Assembly (NCBI GenBank): GCA_003219095.1
Contig: QHPM01000308.1
Location: 1-12,883, forward strand
Source of the DNA: Verrucomicrobiota bacterium
GTDB lineage: Bacteria > Verrucomicrobiota > Verrucomicrobiia > Chthoniobacterales > UBA10450
Direction: 5' to 3'
DNA length: 12,883 nucleotides
Part shown: piece after piece, positions 1-6,708 of the stretch
Layout: every line of letters begins with the position of its first letter
How positions within the stretch are numbered: position 1 is the stretch's first letter
Program-made: the position numbers and the translations under genes
The notes under the pieces: model-generated
What the model was told of the DNA's origin: nothing
Database searches by the model: none
What the model saw: only the letters and a program-made list of their open reading frames with translations

Positions 1-897
1 GTGCGGGAAAGTTCGACCCGGCAAGCATTGGGGCTTAGCGGCGGCACGGCCGAAGTTTCTCCGCACGGAATTTTTCGCGGCTGGGTCTTGCACGGCGCGA
101 AATGGGTGGCGGCGTTCGTCGTCCCGCTAGGGGCGTTGTGGATGTGGCAAGTACATAGTTCAGTACCCGCGTTGCAGCGCACCGCCTGGATAGTGCAAGA
201 TTTACCGCTAGGCGCGCGCCAGCATTACGAGTACGGCCAAAGCCTTCAGCGTGGCGGCCAACTCGACGCCGCCGCCCGCGAATTTGATGCCACTCTAAAG
301 TTCGATTCGAAACATGCGCGCGCGCATTATGCCCTGGCTTTGCTGCGGCAAGATCAATCGAAATTTGAGGCTGCTGCCCAGCAATACGAAGCGGCGCTGT
401 CGCTGGATCCGAGAAACCCCGACTTGCGTTACGACTATTCTTACACTTTGGAACGTTTGGGTCGTGGTGAGGAAGCAGCCAGGCAAATCGCGGCCGCGCT
501 CGAGATTAATCCAAATTTTCCGCGGGCACTTTATCGGCGCAGCTTTTATTTGCAGGCGCAAGGAAAATCAGACGACGCAATCTCGGATTTGCGCAAGGCG
601 GTAGAGAAGGAACCCACGTTTGTCGAAGCGCGCTTCGTCCTGGCCAACGCTCTCCTCGCCCGTGGTGATTTGGATGCAGCACGTTCCGAATTTGAGACCG
701 TGATCAAGCAAGCGCCAGGTCGCGCCGACGCAATGAATGGACTTGGACTAACCTTTCTGCGGCAAGGTCAGACTTCGCAGGCGATCGTGCGATTCGATCA
801 GGCGCTCGAACTCAAGCCGGATTTCGCTGAGGCCGCAGAAAATTTGCGCATCGCGCGCGCGCGCGAATCGCGTTTCCAATCGCGGCTTAAGCCGTGA
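1..897 (+). CDS. TPR-repeat protein with N-terminal membrane segment, possibly 5' partial
   Basis: The reading frame is open from the first base of the window. The GTG at position 1 could be the start, or the gene may begin further left. Residues ~35-51 form one hydrophobic segment (WVAAFVVPLGALWMWQV), so this is an anchored protein or the last helix of a larger membrane protein. Six consecutive 34-residue tetratricopeptide repeats follow with no gaps, at ~72-105, 106-139, 140-173, 174-207, 208-241 and 242-275, with the usual small/aromatic pattern and a Pro near each repeat end, then a short capping helix. TPR arrays bind proteins and have no catalysis of their own, so the partner is unknown. 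The stop overlaps the next gene by 4 bases (GTGA), which suggests translational coupling. A (CG)n run at ~852-864 falls in codons for Arg and Ala. An alternative is the C-terminal part of a polytopic glycosyltransferase-TPR protein. Confidence 0.85.
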   Translation: MRESSTRQALGLSGGTAEVSPHGIFRGWVLHGAKWVAAFVVPLGALWMWQVHSSVPALQRTAWIVQDLPLGARQHYEYGQSLQRGGQLDAAAREFDATLKFDSKHARAHYALALLRQDQSKFEAAAQQYEAALSLDPRNPDLRYDYSYTLERLGRGEEAARQIAAALEINPNFPRALYRRSFYLQAQGKSDDAISDLRKAVEKEPTFVEARFVLANALLARGDLDAARSEFETVIKQAPGRADAMNGLGLTFLRQGQTSQAIVRFDQALELKPDFAEAAENLRIARARESRFQSRLKP

Positions 898-1745
898 ACG
901 GCCCGGCCAGGTCGGCCGTTCACCTTGATCTCGATGCCGCCTGGCACGAGATCCGGCACGGTTTGCCGACCATTGATGCGACGAAATGGGGACCGAGCCT
1001 TCGCTTTTCTACGTCGCCGCGGACGATCGAGGAATTTTATCGCGAGATCAGTCCGCAACTCGCGAAATTTATCCTCTACGGCTCAGGTGACTTTCATCAT
1101 TTGACCGGACTGTGGCTTCGATCGATGCGCGAACCGGTCACGCTCGTTTCGTTCGACAATCACCCGGATTGGGATGTGCGTCCGCCGCGCTGGTGTTGCG
1201 GCGGGTGGATTAATCGCGCGTTGGAGTTGCCGCATGTCCGGCAGGCCACGATTTGGGGCTGCGGAAATTTCGAGTGTTGGTGGCCGCATCAGTTTTTCGG
1301 GAATCGCAAGGCGGAACGCGCCGGGACGCTTGTGGTCCACCCATGGGCGGATGATCGGCCGCCGCGCGCGCGGAGACGGCGCGGAGCGATCTTACGGGAA
1401 AATTGGCGGGAACAATTTGAACGCTTCGCCCGCAGCCTGAGCGGCTCGAACATTTACGTGACGATCGATCTGGATTGTCTGGCGCCGGACTTTGCCTGGA
1501 CCAACTGGGAAAATGGAAGGTTTGATTTCGAGGATGTTCACTGGGGATTGGCGATCTTACGGCAGCACGCGCGAATCGTGGCCGGAGACATGTGCGGGGC
1601 CTACTCCGCACCCTCCTATGCGCGTCGGAAACAACGATTCGCGTCGGAAATGGATCACCCCAAATTCAATTTTCCCTCGATCGATGCGATTCGCGCGATC
1701 AATCGCCGGGCTTTCGAGGCCCTCTGGCCGGCGTTAACTCAATGA
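894..1745 (+). CDS. Divergent arginase-fold (ureohydrolase-like) protein
   Basis: This 283-residue protein carries, in order, the metal-ligand motifs of the arginase/agmatinase/formiminoglutamase superfamily. GSGDFHH (63-69) stands for the family's GGDHS, SFDNHPDWD (86-94; D88, H90, D92) for the DAHxD motif, and TIDLDCLAPDF (190-200; D192, D194) for the SxDxDxxDP motif. The binuclear metal site therefore looks complete, but the surroundings differ from true arginase or agmatinase: a Trp/Cys-rich stretch at 94-130 (including RWCC and WGCGNFECWW), and no recognisable glutamate motif of the substrate loop near the C-terminus, where GDMCGAY is seen at 231-237. The substrate cannot be named; hydrolysis of a guanidino or amidino compound would fit the fold. 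The GTG start overlaps the TPR stop by 4 bases. The 3' end overlaps the convergent ArnF-like gene by 12 bases. Confidence 0.75.
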   Translation: MNGPARSAVHLDLDAAWHEIRHGLPTIDATKWGPSLRFSTSPRTIEEFYREISPQLAKFILYGSGDFHHLTGLWLRSMREPVTLVSFDNHPDWDVRPPRWCCGGWINRALELPHVRQATIWGCGNFECWWPHQFFGNRKAERAGTLVVHPWADDRPPRARRRRGAILRENWREQFERFARSLSGSNIYVTIDLDCLAPDFAWTNWENGRFDFEDVHWGLAILRQHARIVAGDMCGAYSAPSYARRKQRFASEMDHPKFNFPSIDAIRAINRRAFEALWPALTQ

Positions 1746-2066
1746 GACGAGCACGACACCGGCGCTAATCAAAGCGGCGCCGAAGAAGAGACGGAGCGTT
1801 AATTTTTCTCGCAAAATCGCCGCCGCCAGAAGGCTGATGATGACGACACTCAATCCCTGAAAAGGATAGAGATAACTGAGGTCGAAATGTTGGAGCAATC
1901 CAAGGGTAATAAAAAATGAAACGGTCATGGCCGAGAGACCAATGGCGAAATTTTTCCTGAACCGCGCGCTCCGCAGATCGTCTTCCATCGCGTGTTTTAG
2001 AAAGAGCTGGCCCAGGATAAAGAGAATCAGCGCTACGAAAATGAGGAGCGCGGAAATTGGTGTCAC
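1734..2066 (-). CDS. Small EamA/SMR-type membrane protein, ArnF-like subunit
   Basis: This is a 110-residue, almost wholly hydrophobic protein with four predicted transmembrane helices (~6-24, 41-60, 63-84, 92-108). The LSYLYPFQGL stretch before helix 3 and the EKLTLRLFFGAALISAG stretch before and in helix 4 resemble the half-size EamA proteins ArnE/ArnF, which flip undecaprenyl-phosphate-aminoarabinose; small SMR exporters such as MdtI/MdtJ share the topology. The GTG at 2066 was chosen over longer in-frame starts because it has a GGAGG seven bases upstream and forms a GTGA overlap with the stop of the preceding gene, its presumed heterodimer partner. The position that is Glu in helix 1 of the partner is Gln here (Q20). 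The last gene of the five-gene minus-strand operon. Class assignment is firm; the substrate is unknown. Confidence 0.8.
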   Translation of the reverse strand: MTPISALLIFVALILFILGQLFLKHAMEDDLRSARFRKNFAIGLSAMTVSFFITLGLLQHFDLSYLYPFQGLSVVIISLLAAAILREKLTLRLFFGAALISAGVVLVSLS

Positions 2067-2470
2067 AATTTTTCCTCCATTCGGGCGACCGGCTTGGCCA
2101 CGATAAGAACGCCGAGCAGAACGAGCGCGATGCCGCACCAGCGCTGGACCGAAATATGTTCGTTGAGAAAAAACCAGGAGCTCAACGGCACGAGCACATG
2201 AACAAAGTTCGAGAGGGGGAAGGCAATTGTGAGCGGAATAAAGCGCAGGACATAGAGCCAGCTAATAAAACTGGCAATGACGAAGAGGATTCCGTACCAG
2301 ACGTCGGGCGAAGCCAGAGCGGAAACACCCGTCCAGTTCACTTCTTCCGGCAAGCGCGGTGCTTTCATAGCGCCGCGTTTAAGGAATACTTCCGAGGTCG
2401 TCACAAAGAGCACGCTCAGGACGAGCTGGAACCATGGGTTGAGCAAAAGTTCCTTCGCTCTTTGCATCAT
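2063..2470 (-). CDS. Small EamA/SMR-type membrane protein, ArnE-like subunit
   Basis: This 135-residue protein has four hydrophobic helices (~14-31, 57-77, 81-101, 109-125). FIPLTIAFPLSNFV (77-90) and VQRWCGIALVLLGVLIV (108-124) closely follow the pattern of ArnE, the partner of ArnF in flipping a lipid-linked sugar across the inner membrane. An SMR-type small-molecule exporter is the alternative. Helix 1 carries an acidic residue, E27, in TTSEVFLKRG, at about the place where EmrE-type transporters have their essential glutamate. The ATG at 2470 overlaps the preceding stop (ATGA); no Shine-Dalgarno precedes it, so translation probably depends on coupling. The gene lies between the acyltransferase pair and the ArnF-like partner, so the two small proteins most likely form a heterodimer that moves a product of the upstream enzymes. 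Confidence 0.82.
   Translation of the reverse strand: MMQRAKELLLNPWFQLVLSVLFVTTSEVFLKRGAMKAPRLPEEVNWTGVSALASPDVWYGILFVIASFISWLYVLRFIPLTIAFPLSNFVHVLVPLSSWFFLNEHISVQRWCGIALVLLGVLIVAKPVARMEEKL
2074..2078 (-). promoter_or_regulatory. Shine-Dalgarno deciding the ArnF-like start
   Basis: On the minus strand GGAGG lies seven bases before the GTG at 2066, inside the last codons of the upstream gene (coding for Met-Glu-Glu). It is the clearest ribosome binding site in the operon and argues for the 110-residue form over a 134-residue one. Confidence 0.6.
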
Positions 2471-3657
2471 CGGAGGAGGTGAAGCTGGCGTCGCAACACC
2501 GGATCAGTGCGCGCGGGTTCAAAAAACACGGCCAATACTTTGATCAATGGATTGAGCCAGGACGACGTATGTTTCACGTAAACATCCACCGGTTGCAATT
2601 GGAGGCGCAGACGCAACTTCGGGTCATAATTGAATGGCGCGCTGGCGTAGCGCCGCAGCCGGTTGCTTAGCGCCCAATTCAGTAGATCGCGAAACGTGAC
2701 GTAATAAAGATTCAGCTCGTATGCGACCGCATAATCCAGACCAAGATCGTTATCGTAGAGTGTCCCATTCCAGATCGTGCAAAAGCTGAACGCGACCGCA
2801 CGGCGACCCTGTCGCCAAACGAAATAGCGGAATTTTCCCGGCGCACGTCGCCCCGCTTCCAGAAAATATTCGCGGGTGAAGACCTCGAACTGGATCGCGC
2901 TGGTCTGAGCAACAGCGAGATAAAGCGGATAAATTTCATCAATGATCTGCTCCGCATCCGTCCAGACCTCAAGCACAAGTGAAGGCGAGGCATCATCGGC
3001 CGCGCGGAATTTGCGGCGTAGATTTTTGCGAGTCGCGCGACTCAGTTGCGTTGCCATGTATTCATCAAACGACGCAAAATTAAGTTCGAGAGTTAGGGGT
3101 GGGAAACCAGCGACGCGAGCGTAACCAGAGCGGCTTAGACAGGAAAAGGCGCGGCGCATTTTCGTCGGAAACTCCTTGAACGCCACTAAAGAGATGCCCT
3201 GGCCCCGCGCATATTTTTCCAGCGACTCGGCGACCAGCGGAATGGCGACTTCGATCGACTCGATCGCGCCTGTTTCTCCTTCGCCCACGAGACAGCCGGC
3301 GAAGGCCATGCGGCTTTGCCAAAAACGCGGCCAGAGCATGCGCAATTTGGCAACGAATCGTATGAGAGCTTCGCTGGCGGAGACGGCCAGGTCCTGGGTG
3401 GTAAGGACAAGCGGTTGCAAGCCGACTGGTCGATTGGTCTGGTCGAACACCGCCAGGTAACGATATTTGAAAGCCCGGCCCATCGTCTGTTCGATCAACT
3501 CGTAATATTGAAAATCCTTTGGTGTGTCCGCAAAACCGCGCGCCCAAAATTCCATGGGGACATCGCGAGCACGCTCGAAGACAAGCGCGCGACCGCGTGA
3601 AAGCTTTATTTCCGCGACGCTCGGTTTTGCAGGCGCGCCCGCAAGCTGCAGCGTCAT
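2467..3657 (-). CDS. BioF2-like GNAT acyltransferase, second paralogue
   Basis: Starting at the ATG at 3657 this is a 396-residue protein. That ATG overlaps the upstream stop by 4 bases (ATGA) and gives a length matching the neighbour; a longer in-frame extension to 3843 lies wholly inside the upstream gene and is rejected. It aligns along its whole length with the preceding gene: YYELIEQT near the N-terminus, TRKNLRRKF, FEVFTREYF, DLGLDYAVA, FNYDPKLRL and VDVYVKHTSSWLNP. This is the architecture of the BioF2-like acetyltransferase group (Acetyltransf_6; COG3146/FemAB-like GNATs), cytoplasmic enzymes that transfer acyl or aminoacyl groups, often in envelope or lipid biosynthesis. The exact donor and acceptor cannot be told. 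The 3' end overlaps the ArnE-like gene by 4 bases. Tandem duplication followed by divergence is the simplest origin. Confidence 0.75.
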   Translation of the reverse strand: MTLQLAGAPAKPSVAEIKLSRGRALVFERARDVPMEFWARGFADTPKDFQYYELIEQTMGRAFKYRYLAVFDQTNRPVGLQPLVLTTQDLAVSASEALIRFVAKLRMLWPRFWQSRMAFAGCLVGEGETGAIESIEVAIPLVAESLEKYARGQGISLVAFKEFPTKMRRAFSCLSRSGYARVAGFPPLTLELNFASFDEYMATQLSRATRKNLRRKFRAADDASPSLVLEVWTDAEQIIDEIYPLYLAVAQTSAIQFEVFTREYFLEAGRRAPGKFRYFVWRQGRRAVAFSFCTIWNGTLYDNDLGLDYAVAYELNLYYVTFRDLLNWALSNRLRRYASAPFNYDPKLRLRLQLQPVDVYVKHTSSWLNPLIKVLAVFFEPARTDPVLRRQLHLLR

Positions 3658-4814
3658 CCGTAAAGCTCGGCCGCGTTGGAGAACTTCGGCAGTACCGGAT
3701 CGTGTCGCGTTGGCTCGAGCAATCTGACCACTCGTCGAAAAATTGGATTCAATAGCGGCTGGGTATGCTTCACGTAAAGATCGAGCGGCGCGAGATTGCA
3801 ACCGAGATGCAGCTTCGGATCGTAATTGAGCGGGCTGCTGCAATAAAAGGTCAGGCGATTATCGATGGCCCAGCGCAGAATGTCGCGCAGGGTGTAAAAA
3901 TAAAGGTGGAGATCGAGCGCAACCGAATAGTCCAGGCCGAGATATTCGTCATAGATCGTCCCATCGTGCACCATGCAGATGCTGAACGCGATGATGCGGT
4001 GATCGAGTCGCCAGATGAAAAAACGCACGCGTTCCGGCATGAGCTGGCCGAGTTTTGAAAGATATTCCTTGGTTAATTTTTCGAATTTCATCGGGGAACG
4101 CTCATGCACCGCCAGGTAAAGGGGATAGACCTCGTCGAGATGGGCCGTAATGTCGCTAACGATTTCGAGCTCGATTTTGGCGGTGCGCTCGGTTTTGCGA
4201 AACTTCCGCCGCAAACTCTTGCGCGTGCCATAGCTCAAATGCGCAAGATAATCGTCAAAATCACGAAAGTTCAGCGCCAGCCGAGTCATCGGCATGCTCG
4301 GAACACGGGTAAAACCGTTGTGGGAAAATCCGGCGAGAGTATCGCGGTACTTCGAGGAGAAATCCTTCAAAACGACCAATGACGCTTTGGCAGCGCGCGC
4401 GATTTGAGGCAGACACTCATGCAGCGCTTCCGCAATCCAGAGTGAATCGGCGGGAGCGAAAGCGCCGAGATGACCTTCACCGGCGGCGCAGCCGACCATC
4501 AGCACTCGCATGGTGAGAAACCGCGGAAATTTTTTACGAATAGAATCGACCACTCGCCGTGCTCCGCCCGGAATTCCTTCTACCAGATTTTGCTGCACAA
4601 AAAAGAAAGGTTGGATGCCGCGCATCTTTGCGGTGAGATCACGCAGAATCAGGTATTGGTATTCGAAATCATTGGCCAGTGTTTGCTCGATGATTTCATA
4701 GAAGCGATGGTCTTTGCAGCAGTCGTGAAAAGCGCTGGGCCAGTCTTCATATTGCTGAAGCTCGCCGGGCGAGATGATAGCAGCAGTGCCGTCTTTAAAA
4801 GAAAATGTCGTCAT
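3654..4814 (-). CDS. BioF2-like GNAT acyltransferase, first paralogue
   Basis: This 386-residue protein starts at the ATG at 4814, three bases after the MscS stop, with GAGAG just upstream as a weak ribosome binding site. The N-terminal half (YEIIEQT at 39-45, FEYQYL at 50-55) and C-terminal half (TRKSLRRKF 197-205, YPLYLAV 230-236, RFFIWR 264-269, YLGLDY 291-296, SPLNYDPK 327-334, LDLYVKH 344-350) suggest the double GNAT fold of FemAB/BioF2-like acyltransferases. The most conserved blocks are shared with the downstream paralogue, including the NYDPK motif, which is probably in the active site. No signal peptide or transmembrane helix is seen, so it should act in the cytoplasm or at the inner membrane surface. 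Its operon place between a channel and an ArnEF-like pair suggests an envelope or export role; the substrate is unknown. Confidence 0.78.
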   Translation of the reverse strand: MTTFSFKDGTAAIISPGELQQYEDWPSAFHDCCKDHRFYEIIEQTLANDFEYQYLILRDLTAKMRGIQPFFFVQQNLVEGIPGGARRVVDSIRKKFPRFLTMRVLMVGCAAGEGHLGAFAPADSLWIAEALHECLPQIARAAKASLVVLKDFSSKYRDTLAGFSHNGFTRVPSMPMTRLALNFRDFDDYLAHLSYGTRKSLRRKFRKTERTAKIELEIVSDITAHLDEVYPLYLAVHERSPMKFEKLTKEYLSKLGQLMPERVRFFIWRLDHRIIAFSICMVHDGTIYDEYLGLDYSVALDLHLYFYTLRDILRWAIDNRLTFYCSSPLNYDPKLHLGCNLAPLDLYVKHTQPLLNPIFRRVVRLLEPTRHDPVLPKFSNAAELYG

Positions 4815-4817
4815 CTC

Positions 4818-5942
4818 TCAGGCGCCGTCGACAATCGCGCGCGCCGGCGTTTTTTCCGGCGCCGTCATTTCGACGCGCACAACCCCGCCGCCGAAATTCA
4901 AATCGCGCTGCGGACTTGGAATTTGGATGCCAGCTTCACGCAACTTTTGCGCGATCGCGAAATTCAAATCGCTCCGAAACCGGCGCGGCCGATAACTCAT
5001 TTCCTTACTCCACACCACCAATTCAAGGTTGATCGAGCTTTCGCCGAACATCTCCAAAAATACCGTTGGCTCCGGCTGCATCAGCACATGCGAATTTTCT
5101 CGTGCTACTTCCAGCAGTGAATTCCGTACCTTCTCCAGATCGCTGCCGTAGGCGACACCGATCGGAATGCGAAAACGGACGCGCGGATCGCCATAAGTCC
5201 AGTTTGTCACCGGGGAATCAATGAACTTCGTATTCGGCACGATCATGGTGATGTTATCGTTTGTAAGAATAACGGTGCTGCGCGCGCGAATTTGCTGCAC
5301 CTGACCGGCAACACCGGCCACCTCAACCCGATCGCCGATGGTGATCGGGCGCTCTGCCAGAATGACCAGGCCGCTAATGAAATTGCTGGCGATGTTTTGC
5401 AATCCGAATCCAATGCCCACGCCGACCGCACCGGCAAAAACGGTGAGCGTCCCGAGATGAATACCGGCATTGTCCAGCACGATGAAAACGCCAACGACCA
5501 GGACGATGTTACTGATGATTTGCGAGATGGCGTATTGCAGCGAGCGATCCAGGCCGCTGTTTACGAGAAATCGGTTAAACAGAAATGATTTCGTGCGTGC
5601 CGATATCCAAAAGACCCCGAGGAGCAGGGCAGCGAGCAGGAAGATTTGAACGAGAGTGAGGGAAATGCCAGGGAGCGGCTGATTCCACGCCAACGGAACA
5701 CCGGCAGCGTTGATGGCGGTAACGGTGAAAAAAATGAGTGTGGCGAGACTGAAAATCGTCGGGATAATCGACGCGAAATTTTTCCCGAGTTTGAGCCGGG
5801 TGAGCAAACGCCGGAATTGTTCGCTCTGAAAAATCTTGGCCAGGGACAATCCGATTCCGAAAAAGATAACGAACGCAATCAATCCGGCGGCGGTGACATA
5901 ATTGCCGCCGATGCGAAACAACGGCTCGGTGAAGTACTGCAC
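4818..5942 (-). CDS. MscS-family mechanosensitive ion channel
   Basis: A 374-residue small-conductance mechanosensitive channel, which opens under membrane tension to release solutes on hypo-osmotic shock. Predicted helices lie at ~17-35, 60-80, 93-113 and 137-157, followed by the Gly/Ala-rich pore helix (FAGAVGVGIGFGLQNIASNF, 169-188) and the ERPITIGDRVEV entry to the beta domain. The PNTKFIDSPVTNW block (236-248) and the RIPIGVAYGSDLEKV block are typical of the cytoplasmic cage. The start is GTG at 5942: an in-frame TAG lies two codons upstream, so it cannot be longer. An AGAGG touches the GTG directly, which is poorly spaced, so a later TTG start is possible. First gene of the operon with the acyltransferases and ArnEF-like pair. 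About 390 bases separate it from acpP. Confidence 0.93.
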   Translation of the reverse strand: MQYFTEPLFRIGGNYVTAAGLIAFVIFFGIGLSLAKIFQSEQFRRLLTRLKLGKNFASIIPTIFSLATLIFFTVTAINAAGVPLAWNQPLPGISLTLVQIFLLAALLLGVFWISARTKSFLFNRFLVNSGLDRSLQYAISQIISNIVLVVGVFIVLDNAGIHLGTLTVFAGAVGVGIGFGLQNIASNFISGLVILAERPITIGDRVEVAGVAGQVQQIRARSTVILTNDNITMIVPNTKFIDSPVTNWTYGDPRVRFRIPIGVAYGSDLEKVRNSLLEVARENSHVLMQPEPTVFLEMFGESSINLELVVWSKEMSYRPRRFRSDLNFAIAQKLREAGIQIPSPQRDLNFGGGVVRVEMTAPEKTPARAIVDGA

Positions 5943-6000
5943 CCTCTACACTGTGATTCCAATTGCGCGGCGCAACCAAAAAGGTAGGAGTGCTGTAGAG

Positions 6001-6017
6001 GCCGGCGTGCCGCCGGC
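6001..6017. repeat. GC-rich hairpin, likely a dispersed repeat unit
   Basis: GCCGGC, GTGCC, GCCGGC: two self-complementary hexamers form a tight 6-bp stem around a 5-base loop. The longer context GTAGAGGCCGGCGTGCC has the look of the short dispersed repeats found between genes in this kind of genome. It lies about 60 bases upstream of the MscS start and would be in its mRNA leader if transcription starts further up. Confidence 0.45.
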
Positions 6018-6172
6018 AGAATGGTGCCTTAGCTGCATCTTTTCCAAGTACGCGACTTGGCAGTCGATATGTGCAAGTCCCCAAGGCTCGGTGTCAACCG
6101 TCCGCCTCCGCGAGTGCGTCCTCTTCGATTGCTCATCGGGTAAACGAGGACTTTCTCGCGTTTCCACACCGC

Positions 6173-6304
6173 GTCATCCCGAGCGCAAGCGAAGGACCAC
6201 GCCTAAAGTGCTGGATCACACAAGGTAGCTCGTGCGGTCATCGCTTATTCGTGAGGTCCCTCGGCCCGGGCCGAGCTTGCATTTTCTGCGCGGTTCGGGA
6301 TGAC
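6173..6304. repeat. Dispersed palindrome, copy A (GTCATCCCGAGCG family)
   Basis: The left arm begins GTCATCCCGAGCGCAAGCGA at 6173. The right arm runs from GTGAGGTCCCTC at 6251 to TTCGGGATGAC at 6304 in inverted orientation. The right arm is interrupted by about 24 extra bases that include the perfect palindrome CTCGGCCCGGGCCGAG. The element ends 24 bases past the acpP stop, so it may also act as a 3' RNA structure of the acpP transcript. There is no T-tract. Confidence 0.6.
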
Positions 6305-6328
6305 ACGCGTAGCGTGTAACTAACGCGG

Positions 6329-6580
6329 CTATTCCTTCGGCTTCGCCCGTTCCTGGATGTATTTGATAACGTCGCCGACGGTCTGTAATTTCTCGGCGTC
6401 TTCATCCGGCACTTCTACCGAAAACTCCTCCTCGAACGCCATCACCAACTCCACGATGTCGAGCGAGTCCGCCCCCAAATCCTCGATGAACGAAGCCTGT
6501 GGCGTTACCTGTTCAGGGTTAACGCCCAGTTGTTCGACGATGATGTCCTTAACCTTCTCTTCGATTGATTTGTCGGCCAT
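6329..6580 (-). CDS. acpP: Acyl carrier protein
   Basis: An 83-residue acidic protein, the usual AcpP length. It carries growing acyl chains as thioesters on a 4'-phosphopantetheine arm and serves all steps of cytoplasmic type II fatty-acid synthesis. The attachment site is Ser39 in [10 protein letters not shown], followed by the acidic recognition helix ([20 protein letters not shown]) that docks partner enzymes. The N-terminus [14 protein letters not shown] is typical, so the ATG at 6580 is preferred over a 20-residue in-frame extension that looks unlike any ACP. No good Shine-Dalgarno is seen. The usual neighbours fabD, fabG and fabF are absent on the downstream side; the next gene in the same direction is the MscS channel ~390 bases away. 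A 7-bp hairpin sits in the predicted leader, and copies of the dispersed palindrome flank the gene. Confidence 0.96.
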   Translation of the reverse strand: MADKSIEEKVKDIIVEQLGVNPEQVTPQASFIEDLGADSLDIVELVMAFEEEFSVEVPDEDAEKLQTVGDVIKYIQERAKPKE

Positions 6581-6598
6581 AAAATTCGGTTGTTCCGT

Positions 6599-6616
6599 GC
6601 CCGCGATAACGCGGGC
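6599..6616 (-). promoter_or_regulatory. Hairpin in the predicted acpP 5' leader
   Basis: GCCCGCG, TTAT, CGCGGGC on the minus strand form a perfect 7-bp stem with a 4-base loop, ending 18 bases before the acpP ATG. There is no T-tract on the acpP side. It could modulate initiation or mRNA stability, or be chance in GC-rich DNA. Confidence 0.4.
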
Positions 6617-6630
6617 TGAACAGGATGGCA

Positions 6631-6656
6631 AGTAAATCAATTCAAATTCTTGTCAA
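6631..6656 (-). promoter_or_regulatory. Candidate acpP promoter
   Basis: On the minus strand a perfect TTGACA (6656-6651) is followed after 14 bases by TTTACT (6636-6631). The local sequence is strikingly AT-rich compared with its surroundings. The spacing is shorter than the usual 16-18, so the -10 call is weak. Confidence 0.4.
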
Positions 6657-6708
6657 TGAATTTCCAGCCCTGACGTGGAGCGTGCTCAAGCAAAAGCGCT
6701 ACCGCGCA

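Larger units (their letters stand above)
5943..6328. other. Intergenic region between acpP and the MscS operon
   Basis: No convincing gene is seen in these 386 bases. The region holds a short GC-rich hairpin at 6001-6017 and a long composite palindrome at 6173-6304. A promoter for the MscS operon is expected here on the minus strand, but I could not pick out a clear -35/-10 pair. Confidence 0.6.

Noticed and set aside
852..864. (CG)n run as a possible Z-DNA or phase-variation tract
   Set aside because: It is short and coding (Arg-Ala codons near the TPR gene end), in DNA already rich in CG; no sign of a frame switch.
2057..2482. A 141-codon plus-strand frame opposite the ArnE-like gene
   Set aside because: Highly charged, featureless product antisense to a membrane protein with clear family motifs.
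2474..2482. AGGAGGTGA on the plus strand, a perfect Shine-Dalgarno look-alike
   Set aside because: No start codon follows at a usable distance with a credible protein; the 63-codon frame beginning at 2479 overlaps the motif itself.
3658..3843. N-terminal extension of the second acyltransferase
   Set aside because: It lies entirely within the upstream paralogue, and the ATGA overlap start at 3657 gives the paralogue's length.
4470..5120. A 216-codon plus-strand open frame opposite the GNAT and MscS genes
   Set aside because: It lies antisense to two well-supported genes, crosses their junction and has no recognisable domain or ribosome binding site.
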